From NCBI GenBank assembly GCA_945861535.1, contig CAMAUZ010000077.1:1-38520 (forward strand): a DNA stretch of 38,520 nt, read 5' to 3'. Source of the DNA: Akkermansia muciniphila. Its GTDB lineage: Bacteria; Verrucomicrobiota; Verrucomicrobiia; Limisphaerales; BJHT01. The notes beneath the pieces were generated by a model that saw only the letters and a program-made list of their open reading frames with translations, was not told the origin of the DNA and ran no database searches. Positions 25,293-33,463 of the stretch are shown in pieces. Each line of letters starts with the position of its first letter. The first letter of the stretch is position 1. The position numbers were made by a program, and so were the translations under genes.

Positions 25293-26089
25293 TTCCGCAG
25301 CGTGGTGAAAGTGATGTCGGCGTGGTGGAGGTTGATCCAGGCGATGGCTTCGAGTCGTGTGTGATTCAGGAATCGTTGGAGATGGCCTTCCATCTGTTGC
25401 GGCGAACGCGTCACGGCGGTGACGCTGAAGGCCACGTCGTCGGTCAGGAGATTGACCGGTTGCACGCCGATGACGGATTCGCCAGAGAACACTTCCACCC
25501 GGCGGCCGACTTTCTCCTGCCCGTTGATCAGAAACGCCAGCGCCTCGCGATACAGGGGCACCTCCAGATAGGCGCCCCAGTCGTGGAGCAGTTCGAGCAT
25601 CAACTTCTGGAGCGACTGCATCTCCGGGTGGGCACGCTCCCATCGATCATCGTGAACGCGAATGCGGCGGCGTTCCTTGGTGTTCAGGCGCGTGGAAACG
25701 AACTCGTGCTCGACCTTGGGCGGACGGAAGTTGAGCAGCGTGCCGTGTTCAAGGTCGCAAGCGAACAGGTAGCCGAGCGTCTGAGCGGTGTTGGCGCCGA
25801 CCAGTTGCTCGGTCGCCTTGGCTTCGACCGGCAGGCCGGAACGGATCATCAGGTCGGCAAAATAATCCTTCCGGAAACCCGCGTGGGTGAAAGTCACCTG
25901 CATCTCGCGCACCACCGGCAAACCCGCCTGCTCGCAGCGTCGCGCCAGTTCGCACTTATAAATCTCCTCATCCAGCAGCCGGCCATACTCGTTGTGAATC
26001 TGGAACGCGAAGCCGGTCACGCGATGGTCAAGCTCGTAGAACTCCTGTTCCGTCGGCTTGATGATCGGGATGGCAGTGCGGATGGGCAT
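25283..26089 (-). CDS. GxxExxY family protein (PD-(D/E)XK nuclease-like)
   Basis: The product is 268 residues. The N-terminal ~125 residues match the GxxExxY family (PF13366-like): HRVTGFAFQIHNEYGRLLDEE IYKCEL carries the name-giving region in a variant form (G-R-L-L-D-E-E-x-Y), then MQVTFTHAGFRKDYFADLMI and GLPVEAKATEQLVGANTAQT (D and E-x-K of a PD-(D/E)XK-like core), then LGYLFACDLEHGTLLNFR. About 110 further residues (SLQKLMLELLHDWGAYLEVP, HLQRFLNHTRLEAIAWINLHH) are longer than the common single-domain form and unassigned. No signal peptide, so cytoplasmic. The role is unknown. It is enclosed by the repeat pairs A and B. Confidence 0.85.
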   Translation of the reverse strand: MPIRTAIPIIKPTEQEFYELDHRVTGFAFQIHNEYGRLLDEEIYKCELARRCEQAGLPVVREMQVTFTHAGFRKDYFADLMIRSGLPVEAKATEQLVGANTAQTLGYLFACDLEHGTLLNFRPPKVEHEFVSTRLNTKERRRIRVHDDRWERAHPEMQSLQKLMLELLHDWGAYLEVPLYREALAFLINGQEKVGRRVEVFSGESVIGVQPVNLLTDDVAFSVTAVTRSPQQMEGHLQRFLNHTRLEAIAWINLHHADITFTTLRKAK

Positions 26090-26098
26090 GGGGCTAAT

Positions 26099-26190
26099 GG
26101 CAGAATAATGGGGGCAAAATCAGGTGGAGAAAAGTCTGCGCCGGACTGCGTTCTTCCGCTGCTTCATCATTCTGCCGCCATTATTATGCC
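26099..26190. repeat. Inverted repeat pair B (right end of the GxxExxY cassette)
   Basis: The left arm, 26099-26124, has GGCA at 26099 and 26113. The right arm, 26165-26190, has TGCC at 26173 and 26187. The spacer is 40 bp. It lies between the GxxExxY start (26089) and the cytochrome stop (26202). Confidence 0.8.
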
Positions 26191-26201
26191 TCTCTCCGGT
26201 T

Positions 26202-28637
26202 TCACTTCGTTCGGAACAACTCGCTCTGCACGACTTCGTGCACGAGGTCGCGGAAGCCGTTGCCCTTTGCGGCGACGGCTTTGGCGATGCGGTCGAGTTC
26301 GGCGCGGTCGGAGAAGCCCATGCCGCGGCCGGTGCCGTAGGTGGCGAGTTTGCCGGCGAGCGCGTGGGTGAATTTCTCCGGCGTCGCGAGCAGGTGGCGC
26401 TTGTAGTCGGCGAGACTGGCGAATTCCTTGCCCTCCGGGGTCACGCCCGCAGCGTCCACTTTCGGCCCGACGCGCCATTGCACGTTCTTCACGCCGGCGA
26501 GGAGTTCGGCGGGCGGTCTGGGAAAATCCTTTCCGAGCGAGCGATAGTTTTCGCGCCAGCCGCCGGTCGCGTCGTAGTTCTCCAGCGCGAAGCCGGGCGG
26601 GTCGATGACGCGATGGCAGCCGTTGCAGGTTTCCAGGTTGCGATGCTTGTCGAGTTGCTGGCGCAACGTCTGTGCGCCACGGATGTCCGGCTCGACGCCG
26701 GGCACGCCGGGGGGCGGCGGGGGCGGCGGCGTGCCGAGCATCCGTTCGAGCACATACGCGCCGCGCACCACGGGCGACGTGCTGGTGCCGTTGGCCGACA
26801 CTTTCAAAACGCTGCTGTGCGTGAGCACGCCGCCGCGATGATGCTCCGGCTGGAGCGCGACTTTCCTGAACTCCACACCCTTCACGCCGGGGATGCGGTA
26901 GTGGGCTGCGAGCCGCTCGTTGAGCATCGTCCAGTCGGAGTGAACGAAGCTCAGCGCGCTCAGGTTGCCGCGCAGCACCTCGTCGAAGAACAGCTCCGTC
27001 TCGCGCACCAGCGAGCTTTTGAGCACGTCGTCGAACTCCGGGTAGAGCTGCCGGTCCGGCGCGGTGAAATCAATCTCGCGCAGGTTCAACCACTGGCCGG
27101 TGAAATTTTTCGTGAACCGCTCCGCGCGCGGGTCCTTGAGCAGGCGCTCGGTCTGCGCGTGCAACTTGTCGGCTTGCGACAACTCGCGTCGGCCCGCAGT
27201 GGCGAGCAGTTCGGCATCGGGTGCGGAACTCCACAGCAGGTAACTCAGCCGCGACGCGAGCGCGTAATCGTCGAGCTTGCCCGCCGGCTCGCGCAGGTAG
27301 AGGAAGTCCGGCGAGGTCAGCACCGCGATGTAGGCCGTGCGCAGGGCGGTCTCGAAGTTCGCACCGCCCTGCAACTCCGCTTGGGCGAGTTGGAGATACG
27401 GAATGATTTTCTCCGAGCCGACCGGCCGGCGGAACGCGGCGGGAACGAAGGCTTGCAGCAACTTGCCGGCGTCCATCGTGGGATTCGCCGAGACGATTTC
27501 ACCGCCGCTGTTGGCGGACGCCTTCTGGAATTTCCTATTCCCGCCCTCGGTGTTGCCGGCGGTGCCGCCCTGCACGGGCAAAGTCCCGAACAGCAACCGA
27601 TGCCCGCGCCCGGGCCACTCACTGAAAATCGGCCCCTCGACCTGTAGCGACTGAATCGCCAGGCCCGGCCCTTGGTAACCTGCGGGGCCATTTTCTTTGA
27701 TCCCCTGAAACGGGTTCGGCATTCCATGGGGCAGCACGCGGAATGTCTGACCGCGCCGCAGATACACCGTGGCCGCGACGGTCGTGGGCTTGTTCGGCGG
27801 CACGCTGAACAGGCCGGCGAGTTCGGAATCGGCGTTGCGCCCGAAGGTGCCTTGATACAACTGAAACGAAACCGGCTCGGCGATCTGGTAACCGTAAGCC
27901 GTGAGCCGCAGCCGATAGGTGCCCTCGGCCGGCGCGCGAAACGCATCGAACTGCGGCGACGGAAAGCCACCGTTGTTGAACACCACCACCGCGCCGTCCG
28001 CGCGCTTGAGCCACTGCTTGCCGACGTTGTCGGCGCCTTTTCCCTGATCGAGCGTGAACGACTTGGTCTCGTTCACCGGCTGGGGAGATTTCCTCACCGC
28101 GTCCGTGATCGCTTTGTCCGCAGCCTCCATGTAGCGCTGGAGTTGCACTGCCGAAAGGTCGAGTGCCTCGCCGATGTTATCAAAGCCGTGCGCCTTCCCA
28201 TCCTCGGGCAGCAGCTCCGCCAGATCAGTGCGCACGCCGAGCAAATCGCGGATCGTGTTTTCATACTCCACACGATTGAGCCGGCGCAGCACCGTGCCCT
28301 TCTGCGCGAGATCGGCCTTGGTCAAATCGCCGGCGAGCGCGCTGAGGAAAGTCTGTTTGTCCGTCGCGACCGGCGGCTGCTTCTTCGGCGGCGGCATCTC
28401 GCCATCGCGCACGCGATCGTGAATGCGCGTCCAGACGCGCCGCGAGTCGGCGGGCGCAAGGTCGCCGCTCAACGCCGTCAGATCCAGGCCCCCTTTCTTG
28501 GCGTCGGCATCGTGGCAATCGAGGCAATGTGCCCGAAAGAATGTCGTCGCTCCGGGGGGCGCGGCATCGCCGGTTCGCGGCACCAGCGCGGCCGCGATCA
28601 TAAGAACCAAAGCGCCAGGTAAATGGGGAATCGTCAT
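26202..28637 (-). CDS. Planctomycete-type cytochrome c protein (PSCyt1, DUF1587, DUF1592, DUF1588, DUF1585)
   Basis: From the ATG at 28637 the product is 811 residues with a signal peptide (1-25). The haem c motif C-L-D-C-H is at 38-42 and the distal methionine in DGEMPPPKK. DUF1587 follows (GTVLRRLNRVEYENTIRDLL). DUF1595/DUF1592 cover the middle (YLRLREPAGKLDDYALASRL-type helices; LTSPDFLYLREPAGKLDDYA). DUF1588 includes a second C-N-G-C-H with HRVIDPPGFALENYDATGGW. DUF1585 ends the protein (YGTGRGMGFSDRAELDRIAK). Thought to be an exported electron-transfer enzyme partnered with the DUF1552 protein downstream. The 72 codons open upstream of the ATG lack homology; the leader fixes the start. 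Confidence 0.93.
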   Translation of the reverse strand: MTIPHLPGALVLMIAAALVPRTGDAAPPGATTFFRAHCLDCHDADAKKGGLDLTALSGDLAPADSRRVWTRIHDRVRDGEMPPPKKQPPVATDKQTFLSALAGDLTKADLAQKGTVLRRLNRVEYENTIRDLLGVRTDLAELLPEDGKAHGFDNIGEALDLSAVQLQRYMEAADKAITDAVRKSPQPVNETKSFTLDQGKGADNVGKQWLKRADGAVVVFNNGGFPSPQFDAFRAPAEGTYRLRLTAYGYQIAEPVSFQLYQGTFGRNADSELAGLFSVPPNKPTTVAATVYLRRGQTFRVLPHGMPNPFQGIKENGPAGYQGPGLAIQSLQVEGPIFSEWPGRGHRLLFGTLPVQGGTAGNTEGGNRKFQKASANSGGEIVSANPTMDAGKLLQAFVPAAFRRPVGSEKIIPYLQLAQAELQGGANFETALRTAYIAVLTSPDFLYLREPAGKLDDYALASRLSYLLWSSAPDAELLATAGRRELSQADKLHAQTERLLKDPRAERFTKNFTGQWLNLREIDFTAPDRQLYPEFDDVLKSSLVRETELFFDEVLRGNLSALSFVHSDWTMLNERLAAHYRIPGVKGVEFRKVALQPEHHRGGVLTHSSVLKVSANGTSTSPVVRGAYVLERMLGTPPPPPPPGVPGVEPDIRGAQTLRQQLDKHRNLETCNGCHRVIDPPGFALENYDATGGWRENYRSLGKDFPRPPAELLAGVKNVQWRVGPKVDAAGVTPEGKEFASLADYKRHLLATPEKFTHALAGKLATYGTGRGMGFSDRAELDRIAKAVAAKGNGFRDLVHEVVQSELFRTK

Positions 28638-28722
28638 ACCATCGGGGGGTGGTGCGGTGTGCCGTGATTCTCGGCTGCTGGCAAGCAGGGCAAGGTTGAA
28701 TGTCTGGTTGAACGAGGGCGAT

Positions 28723-29517
28723 TCAATATCCGCCCGCACCGATCGCTGCGGACGTGCCTTCGACCTTTTGCCCTGCCTGCTCCGCCGCTTCACGTCGGCG
28801 ATACTCGTCCAGCATCGCGGCGGTCGCGGTGGCCCCGCAGCGGGAGACCCCAAGCTCGCGGACCTTGATGAGGCCGTCGAGATCGCGCACGCCGCCGGCG
28901 GCTTTGACCTGCACCTTTGCCGAGACGCTCGCGCGCATCAGGGCAAGGTCGTGCTCGGTCGCGCCCTTGTAGTTGTAACTGCCGTCGGGTTGCTTCACGA
29001 AGCCGTAGCCGCTGGAGGTCTTCACCCAATCCGCCCCGGCGCGTTCACAGAGCTCACAGAGCTGCTTCTTGAAATCATCGCTGCTCAATCCGGCGCCGCC
29101 TTTGGTCAGGTAATCATTTTCAAAAATCACCTTCACCTTCGCGCCGTGCCGGTGGGCCTCATCGCAGACGGCTTTTACGTCGCGCTCGACGTAGGGCCAG
29201 TCGCCGCTGAGCGCTTTGCCGAGGTTGACGACCATGTCGATCTCGACCGCGCCGTCGCGGCAGGCGAGTTCGGTCTCGTAACGCTTGGACTCGGTGGTGG
29301 AATTGCCGTGGGGAAAGCCAATCACCGCGCCGACGAACACGCCGGTGCCCTTGAGCAATTCCGCGGCGCGCTTCACGGCGTAGGGTTTGATGCAGACCGA
29401 GGCGACGCTGTATTTCGCGGCAAGCTGGCAGCCAGCCTCCAGCTCCTGATCCGTCATGGTCGGGTGCAGGAGGGAGTGGTCAATCATCTTGGCGAGCTGT
29501 TCGTAGGTGTATTTCAT
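28723..29517 (-). CDS. deoC: Deoxyribose-phosphate aldolase
   Basis: A 264-residue cytoplasmic enzyme cleaving 2-deoxyribose-5-phosphate to glyceraldehyde-3-phosphate and acetaldehyde in deoxynucleoside breakdown. The class I aldolase residues are all present: the Schiff-base lysine K166 in DWVKTSSGYGF, the second lysine K205 in VQVKAAGGVRDLDG, and the aspartate D94 in AVEIDMVVNLG. The start reads MKYTYEQLAKMIDHSLLHPT, typical of the family. An internal loop (FVKQPDGSYNYKGATEHDL) is slightly longer than in the E. coli protein. It is the only core-metabolism gene in the window and sits between a cytochrome gene and the defence remnant. Confidence 0.96.
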   Translation of the reverse strand: MKYTYEQLAKMIDHSLLHPTMTDQELEAGCQLAAKYSVASVCIKPYAVKRAAELLKGTGVFVGAVIGFPHGNSTTESKRYETELACRDGAVEIDMVVNLGKALSGDWPYVERDVKAVCDEAHRHGAKVKVIFENDYLTKGGAGLSSDDFKKQLCELCERAGADWVKTSSGYGFVKQPDGSYNYKGATEHDLALMRASVSAKVQVKAAGGVRDLDGLIKVRELGVSRCGATATAAMLDEYRRREAAEQAGQKVEGTSAAIGAGGY

Positions 29518-29609
29518 GATGGAGGGTGCCGGGATCGTTTCGGGATCGTTGGCGATGTGGTGAATGTTTTTCGGGCGGAGGCTTGGGCGCTGGAATCTCT
29601 TAGATGGTC

Positions 29610-30662
29610 TTACTCCTGGGGCTGGTCCTTGTCACGTTTCTCCAGCGCCGCGAAGGTGTCGAAATCGCTTTGGAAAAGTCTGTCCTGGATCACGCGGTAT
29701 CTCTCGAACTCGCCCTCGGCGTGCTCCCGGGCGATTTCGGCGCTGATGCGTCCGGCGTCTTGCAGCACTTCCCGCTCATCCGCCGAGAGGAAGATGTCGA
29801 GCCGCTTGGCCCAGTCTTCCATCGTCATGGGCACGCGGCGTTTGGCGCGGCTTTCCGCCAGTTCCAGATAGGCGTTCACGATGCGCCCAAGGTCCGCGAG
29901 TTCCGCCTCGGTCAGGTAATTTTTGGCCACCACCACGTCGCTTTTGAGAATTTTGCCGCCGGGGGCTTTGGCCCAGGTCGTCAACCCCATGCGTTCCTTC
30001 GTGTGGTCGGCGCGCCGGACGATTAACTCAGCGGCGGTGTGGCCGTGAACGGCGTAGTGCATTTTATTCTGTACTTTGGCGAAGAACGCCTGGGTGATCG
30101 GCGCATCCCGGTCGTAATCCAGCGCCGTGGAATAGATATCGGCGATCTTTTGATAAAAGCGGCGCTCGGACAGGCGGATCTCCCGGATTTCCTCCAGCAG
30201 GCGCTCGAAGTAATCCTCGCCGAGGAACGCGCCGTTCTCCATGCGCTTCCGGTCCATCACATAGCCCCGGAGCGTATAGTCCCGCAGGACGCCCGTGGCC
30301 CATTGCCGGAAGGCCGTGGCGCGCTTGGAATTTACGCGGTAGCCCACCGCGATGATCGCATCCAGGTTGTAATGCAGGATGCTGCGCTGAACCTGGCGCT
30401 TCCCCTCGGTTTGAACTGCTAAGAATTCTTTAGCAGTTGCCGGCTCAGGCAGTTCGTTTTCGTCGTAGATTCTCTTGAGGTGCATCAGCACGTTTTCCGG
30501 GGTCGTCTCAAAAAGGAGCCCGAGGTTTTTCTGCGACAGCCAGATCGTGCCGTTCTGCACCCGCACTTCCACGCCGTCGCCGCCGGTCTGGTAGGCGAAG
30601 GTGAGAAATTCCGCCGTGCTGTTGCGGATGCGCACGCTGTTCGGTGATTTCTTTTTAGGCAT
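29610..30662 (-). CDS. RhuM family protein
   Basis: A 350-residue product matching the virulence RhuM family: EVRVQNGTIWLSQKNLGLLF (an N-terminal helix-turn-helix-like region where the family reads LSQ-x-x-x-A/G-x-LF), VQRSILHYNLDAIIAVGYRV, ATAFRQWATGVLRDYTLRGY, and a helical C-terminus (YLTEAELADLGRIVNAYLEL). The name comes from a Salmonella pathogenicity island, but most members sit in restriction-modification or defence islands, as here beside methylase remnants. The biochemical role is unknown. The gene appears intact. Confidence 0.9.
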   Translation of the reverse strand: MPKKKSPNSVRIRNSTAEFLTFAYQTGGDGVEVRVQNGTIWLSQKNLGLLFETTPENVLMHLKRIYDENELPEPATAKEFLAVQTEGKRQVQRSILHYNLDAIIAVGYRVNSKRATAFRQWATGVLRDYTLRGYVMDRKRMENGAFLGEDYFERLLEEIREIRLSERRFYQKIADIYSTALDYDRDAPITQAFFAKVQNKMHYAVHGHTAAELIVRRADHTKERMGLTTWAKAPGGKILKSDVVVAKNYLTEAELADLGRIVNAYLELAESRAKRRVPMTMEDWAKRLDIFLSADEREVLQDAGRISAEIAREHAEGEFERYRVIQDRLFQSDFDTFAALEKRDKDQPQE

Positions 30663-30710
30663 GGGGGTCTCCCTGTCGGTGGCTTGGGTGAAAGGATTCC
30701 TGCGATGGTC

Positions 30711-31192
30711 TTACTCGCCGTCGCTCGCGAAGGATTTGGCGATGGAATGCTGGCCGGTGGCGTGCTTGAAGCAATACACGCTGCGCCGCGCGAGCCGGCC
30801 GGTTATTTGCGGGATGCCGAAGCCGAACACCCCCTGGGTCAGGATGTGGTTCACGCGCTTTTCCAGTTCCGGAATCTGTTTCTCCAGTTCCGTGGTGAGG
30901 CGGCGGGTGAGCTCGCGCAGGAACACGCCGGATTTCGTGCCGGGGTCCAGGAACTTCACCGCCTGGTTGGTCCAGAGGTTCGCGCCGCCGTGGTTGGCGG
31001 CCACGCCGCGGCCAGCGTGTCCAGCAGCCGGTTGGCGAACCCCGGCCGGGTGAACACCTCGTCGTTGGAGAGGTTCGCAATGCACGTCAGCACATCCGGG
31101 TTGCGGCCGCGCAGGGCAAAGTTGTCATGGTTGTTCGACTCCTTCCGGACGCGGCCAATCGAGGATGGGGCGCATTGGCGTCGAATTGGAGT
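30711..31192 (-). pseudogene. Truncated, frameshifted adenine-specific DNA methylase
   Basis: The first frame (open from 31192) reads ALRGRNPDVLTCIANLSNDE and RLLDTLAAAW. Coding then shifts at about 31000 into a second frame: NHGGANLWTNQAVKFLDPG, TKSGVFLRELTRRLTTELEK, RVNHILTQGVFGFGIPQITG, and RSVYCFKHATGQHSIAKSF, ending at 30711. The AdoMet-binding motif I (DPGTKSG) and surrounding phrases match N6-adenine methylases of restriction systems with a CIANLSNDEVFTP start. The catalytic NPPY block and the rest are missing. One deleted G (TGGGCC to TGGCC) would explain the shift. No good start codon is visible. Confidence 0.75.
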
Positions 31193-31400
31193 TCATAGGG
31201 AGTGAATTGAGGCGGAATGGGGCAGCCTCATTGGCGCGAACAAGACAGAATAAGCCCCAATTGGCCCGAATAAGCCCAAAGGCATAAACCACTCTGGTGC
31301 AGCGCTCTGAGCGCCTGCCGCGGTGCGTTTTGGCGATTTGGAATCGAGTTGGAGGTCATTGGGAATGAATAAGACAGAATAAGACAGAATAAGACATTCC
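31182..31400. repeat. Intergenic repeat block with tandem AATAAGACAG units
   Basis: The spacer between the methylase remnant and the Schlafen stop holds AATAAGACAG twice plus a partial third unit (31368-31395, 10-bp period), bracketed by GGAATG at 31362 and CATTCC at 31395-31400. A related ACAAGACAGAATAAGCCC lies near 31240. The 26 bp at 31182-31207 recur at 31345-31370 with 22 of 26 identical, as a direct repeat 163 bp away. I see no gene here. Confidence 0.65.
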
Positions 31401-31404
31401 ATTG

Positions 31405-32802
31405 CTACCCGAGCCGCCACCGCGACCCTGCGCCATGGCCAGACGACGACGCCAATCCGAGCACGCGCAGCGCAGCGAGTTCCACCCGCACCTGCCTCTC
31501 ATTGATCGTGTTGCCGAGTGCCCGGCAGACTTCCCGCAAGGCCATCCCCTCCGCCGACATGCTCAGCACCGCCAGCACGCGTTGCTGCCGCTCCGTGACA
31601 TTCTGCGCCACCCGCAGCGGCGGCACATAACGCGTGGGGCTGAACCGCACCGTGACGCAGCCGGCCGCTTCGATAATTTCCGGGCTGGGCAAGCCCGCCC
31701 GCACCGACAGTTCCTCCATCTTGATGGTCCCGCGTCCCCATGCCTCGATCACGCCCCGCCGATAAAACACCCGCGCAATGAGCGGATTCCACGGCAGCGA
31801 TTCGTGCGGGAGATAGAGCGCCGCCGGCGTCAGGCCGAAGTGCAGGGTGCCGGTGGAGGAAATTTCCAGCCGGTCGTCGTAAACGCCGAGCGAGATGGAG
31901 CCACCGCCAATGCTGTAGTCGCGATGGCAAAACGCGTTGGCCAGCGCCTCCCGCAGCGCCACCGGCGGGTAGAGCGGATCATCAATGCGCTCGAAGACAT
32001 TCGGCTGAATGCGGCCGGCGACCGGCAGGTACTCCCGGAGAAAACGCTCGGCTTTGAGCAGCAGATCAAAGGCGTTGCCATGGAACTGGCGGTTGTCGAG
32101 GAACTCCGTCTTGTCTGTCCCCCGGAAACGCGCCACCCGCAGCAGACCTTGCGGCAGTTCCGCTTCGATCCGTTCCGCCCGGCCGAACAACACCACCGCC
32201 GCGCGAAGCAGCTCACCGTCTTTCAGCAAGCCGAATCCGCGCAGCATCTCCGCCGCGTCGCGGGTGCCGGGATCATCCGCCCGCCCGCGCCGGATGGATT
32301 CCTCCAGGGTGCGGGTGATCTCCACCCCGTCGAGATCGGCCACGCTCCAGCCGGTCGCCGGTTGATTCTCCCAGCGCTGGTCGCCATGCAGCCGTTCGAG
32401 CAGGATGCGGTTGTATTCCGCCCGCGAAAGTTGCCGGCTGGTGTTGCCCACGCGCCGGTATGCGTGCCCCCGGTGGCTGTAAGGCTGGCCACTCCCCGGT
32501 TGCGCCGTCACCACCAGAAGCTGCCGCCCGTCGGGGAGATTCACCCGCTCGAGGCTCGGGAAGGTCGGCGGTTCGATCTCACCCAACTCCTGCGCGACCT
32601 CCTCCACGGTCCGGTCGGAAACCATCTGGCCCACGATCCGACCGTCCGGCTCCACGCCGAAGATCACCCGCCCGCCGCGGTGATTGAGCATCGCGCAAAT
32701 GGTCCGCGCCGCTTCCCGGCGTTCGCCCGTCGTCCGCTTGAGTTCCAGCGTCTCGGATTCGCCGCCGCGCACCCAGGACGCGATGTCCGAAAGGGAGATC
32801 AT
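31405..32802 (-). CDS. Schlafen AlbA_2-domain putative ATP-binding/DNA-binding protein
   Basis: The product is 465 residues. The AlbA_2 (Schlafen) domain spans about 10-125: ESETLELKRTTGERREAART, CAMLNHRGGRVIFGVEPDGR and SHRGHAYRRVGNTSRQLSR. An HATPase_c_4/RecG-like region (about 280-385) carries VALREALANAFCHRDYSIGG, SLGVYDDRLEISSTGTLHFG and GVIEAWGRGTIKM. A C-terminal winged helix follows (AEGMALREVCRALGNTINER). Such proteins are common in defence islands and restriction loci and are thought to be regulators or effectors. The start overlaps the upstream methylase remnant's stop by 4 bp. Confidence 0.92.
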   Translation of the reverse strand: MISLSDIASWVRGGESETLELKRTTGERREAARTICAMLNHRGGRVIFGVEPDGRIVGQMVSDRTVEEVAQELGEIEPPTFPSLERVNLPDGRQLLVVTAQPGSGQPYSHRGHAYRRVGNTSRQLSRAEYNRILLERLHGDQRWENQPATGWSVADLDGVEITRTLEESIRRGRADDPGTRDAAEMLRGFGLLKDGELLRAAVVLFGRAERIEAELPQGLLRVARFRGTDKTEFLDNRQFHGNAFDLLLKAERFLREYLPVAGRIQPNVFERIDDPLYPPVALREALANAFCHRDYSIGGGSISLGVYDDRLEISSTGTLHFGLTPAALYLPHESLPWNPLIARVFYRRGVIEAWGRGTIKMEELSVRAGLPSPEIIEAAGCVTVRFSPTRYVPPLRVAQNVTERQQRVLAVLSMSAEGMALREVCRALGNTINERQVRVELAALRVLGLASSSGHGAGSRWRLG

Positions 32803-33254
32803 GGCCGGACCTCCGGGCGGGAGGAGGATGGTTCGGCGCCGCCGGACGCAACAGCGGCCAGCTCCCCCACCGTCATCGGCGGGTAGTTGGGTTTGGTAGG
32901 CGTGAAGAGCTCGTGTTTGCCGAGATGCGCGACGAGCGAACCTGCGGCGCTGTAGGCCGATGATTGGGTGAGGCTGTCGAAGCGGAAGTCGCGCCGCTGG
33001 AACCGGCCTTTGCCCAGATAGCCCCGCTCGGCGAAGGTGTTGGGCAGGTTGCCTTGGGTGCGCATCGTCAGGGCGTCGCCGTGGACGAGGTTCTCAGAAG
33101 GCACGTAGCACGCGGCGCGGCCGCCGCAAGTTCGCCGCGCGCCGCAGCGAGGTCCAAACAGCGAAGCCGGGAAGTCAGCCGCTGGCGTCGCGGTGAGGAG
33201 CTGTCCTAGCTCCTCCGGGTGACGGTCGGAGTTTTCGAGGGCCGCGTTTTTCAT
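32799..33254 (-). pseudogene. C-terminal remnant, probably of a DNA methylase
   Basis: A 151-residue frame. The last ~90 residues (PSENLVHGDALTMRTQG, GKGRFQRRDFRFDSLTQS, LGKHELFTPTKPNYPPMTVGE) resemble the tail of N6-adenine methylases, which carry a GDALT phrase and an RRDF block. The first ~60 residues, rich in Arg, Cys and Pro, look like a rearranged junction. None of the methylase AdoMet or NPPY motifs is present. It overlaps the Schlafen gene by 4 bp (ATGA), implying they were one operon. The family call is tentative. Confidence 0.45.
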
Positions 33255-33463
33255 GGCGTGACGCTACCAAAGCGGAGTTCCGTTCCGCCATTCAACAAAC
33301 GGGCGTGGGTCGCAGAACTGATCGTCATTTTCACCGCACAAACGGGGGCGTGCGTTGGTTGGAAAAACGACACTGGGCTTGGATGCGTCAGCGGCGCGGG
33401 CGCCGATGCACGGCACCGGAAGAGACGAGGATGGAGATCGGCGAGTGTTTCATGGGTTGGGCA

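Larger units (their letters stand above)
25145..26190. mobile_element. Candidate repeat-bounded cassette carrying a GxxExxY gene
   Basis: Four copies of one ~26-bp repeat occur here: 25145-25170 and 26099-26124 in plus orientation, 25267-25292 and 26165-26190 inverted. Each is a dimer of a GGCARAATRATG-like unit with a 14-bp period. The outermost copies act like imperfect terminal inverted repeats (21 of 26 identical), both preceded by AGA on the outside when read inward. The unit contains only the GxxExxY gene and fills the gap between a cytochrome stop (26202) and a DUF1552 start (25141), genes that are usually adjacent. No target duplication is obvious. That it moved as a unit is inference. 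Confidence 0.55.

Noticed and set aside
26124-29871. Plus-strand frames of 507, 316 and 482 codons
   Set aside because: They are antisense to the DUF1592-type cytochrome and deoC, both certain.
31000-31010. Programmed frameshift in the methylase
   Set aside because: No slippery sequence is visible, the gene is truncated on the 3' side and lacks its catalytic block, so a simple deletion is more likely.
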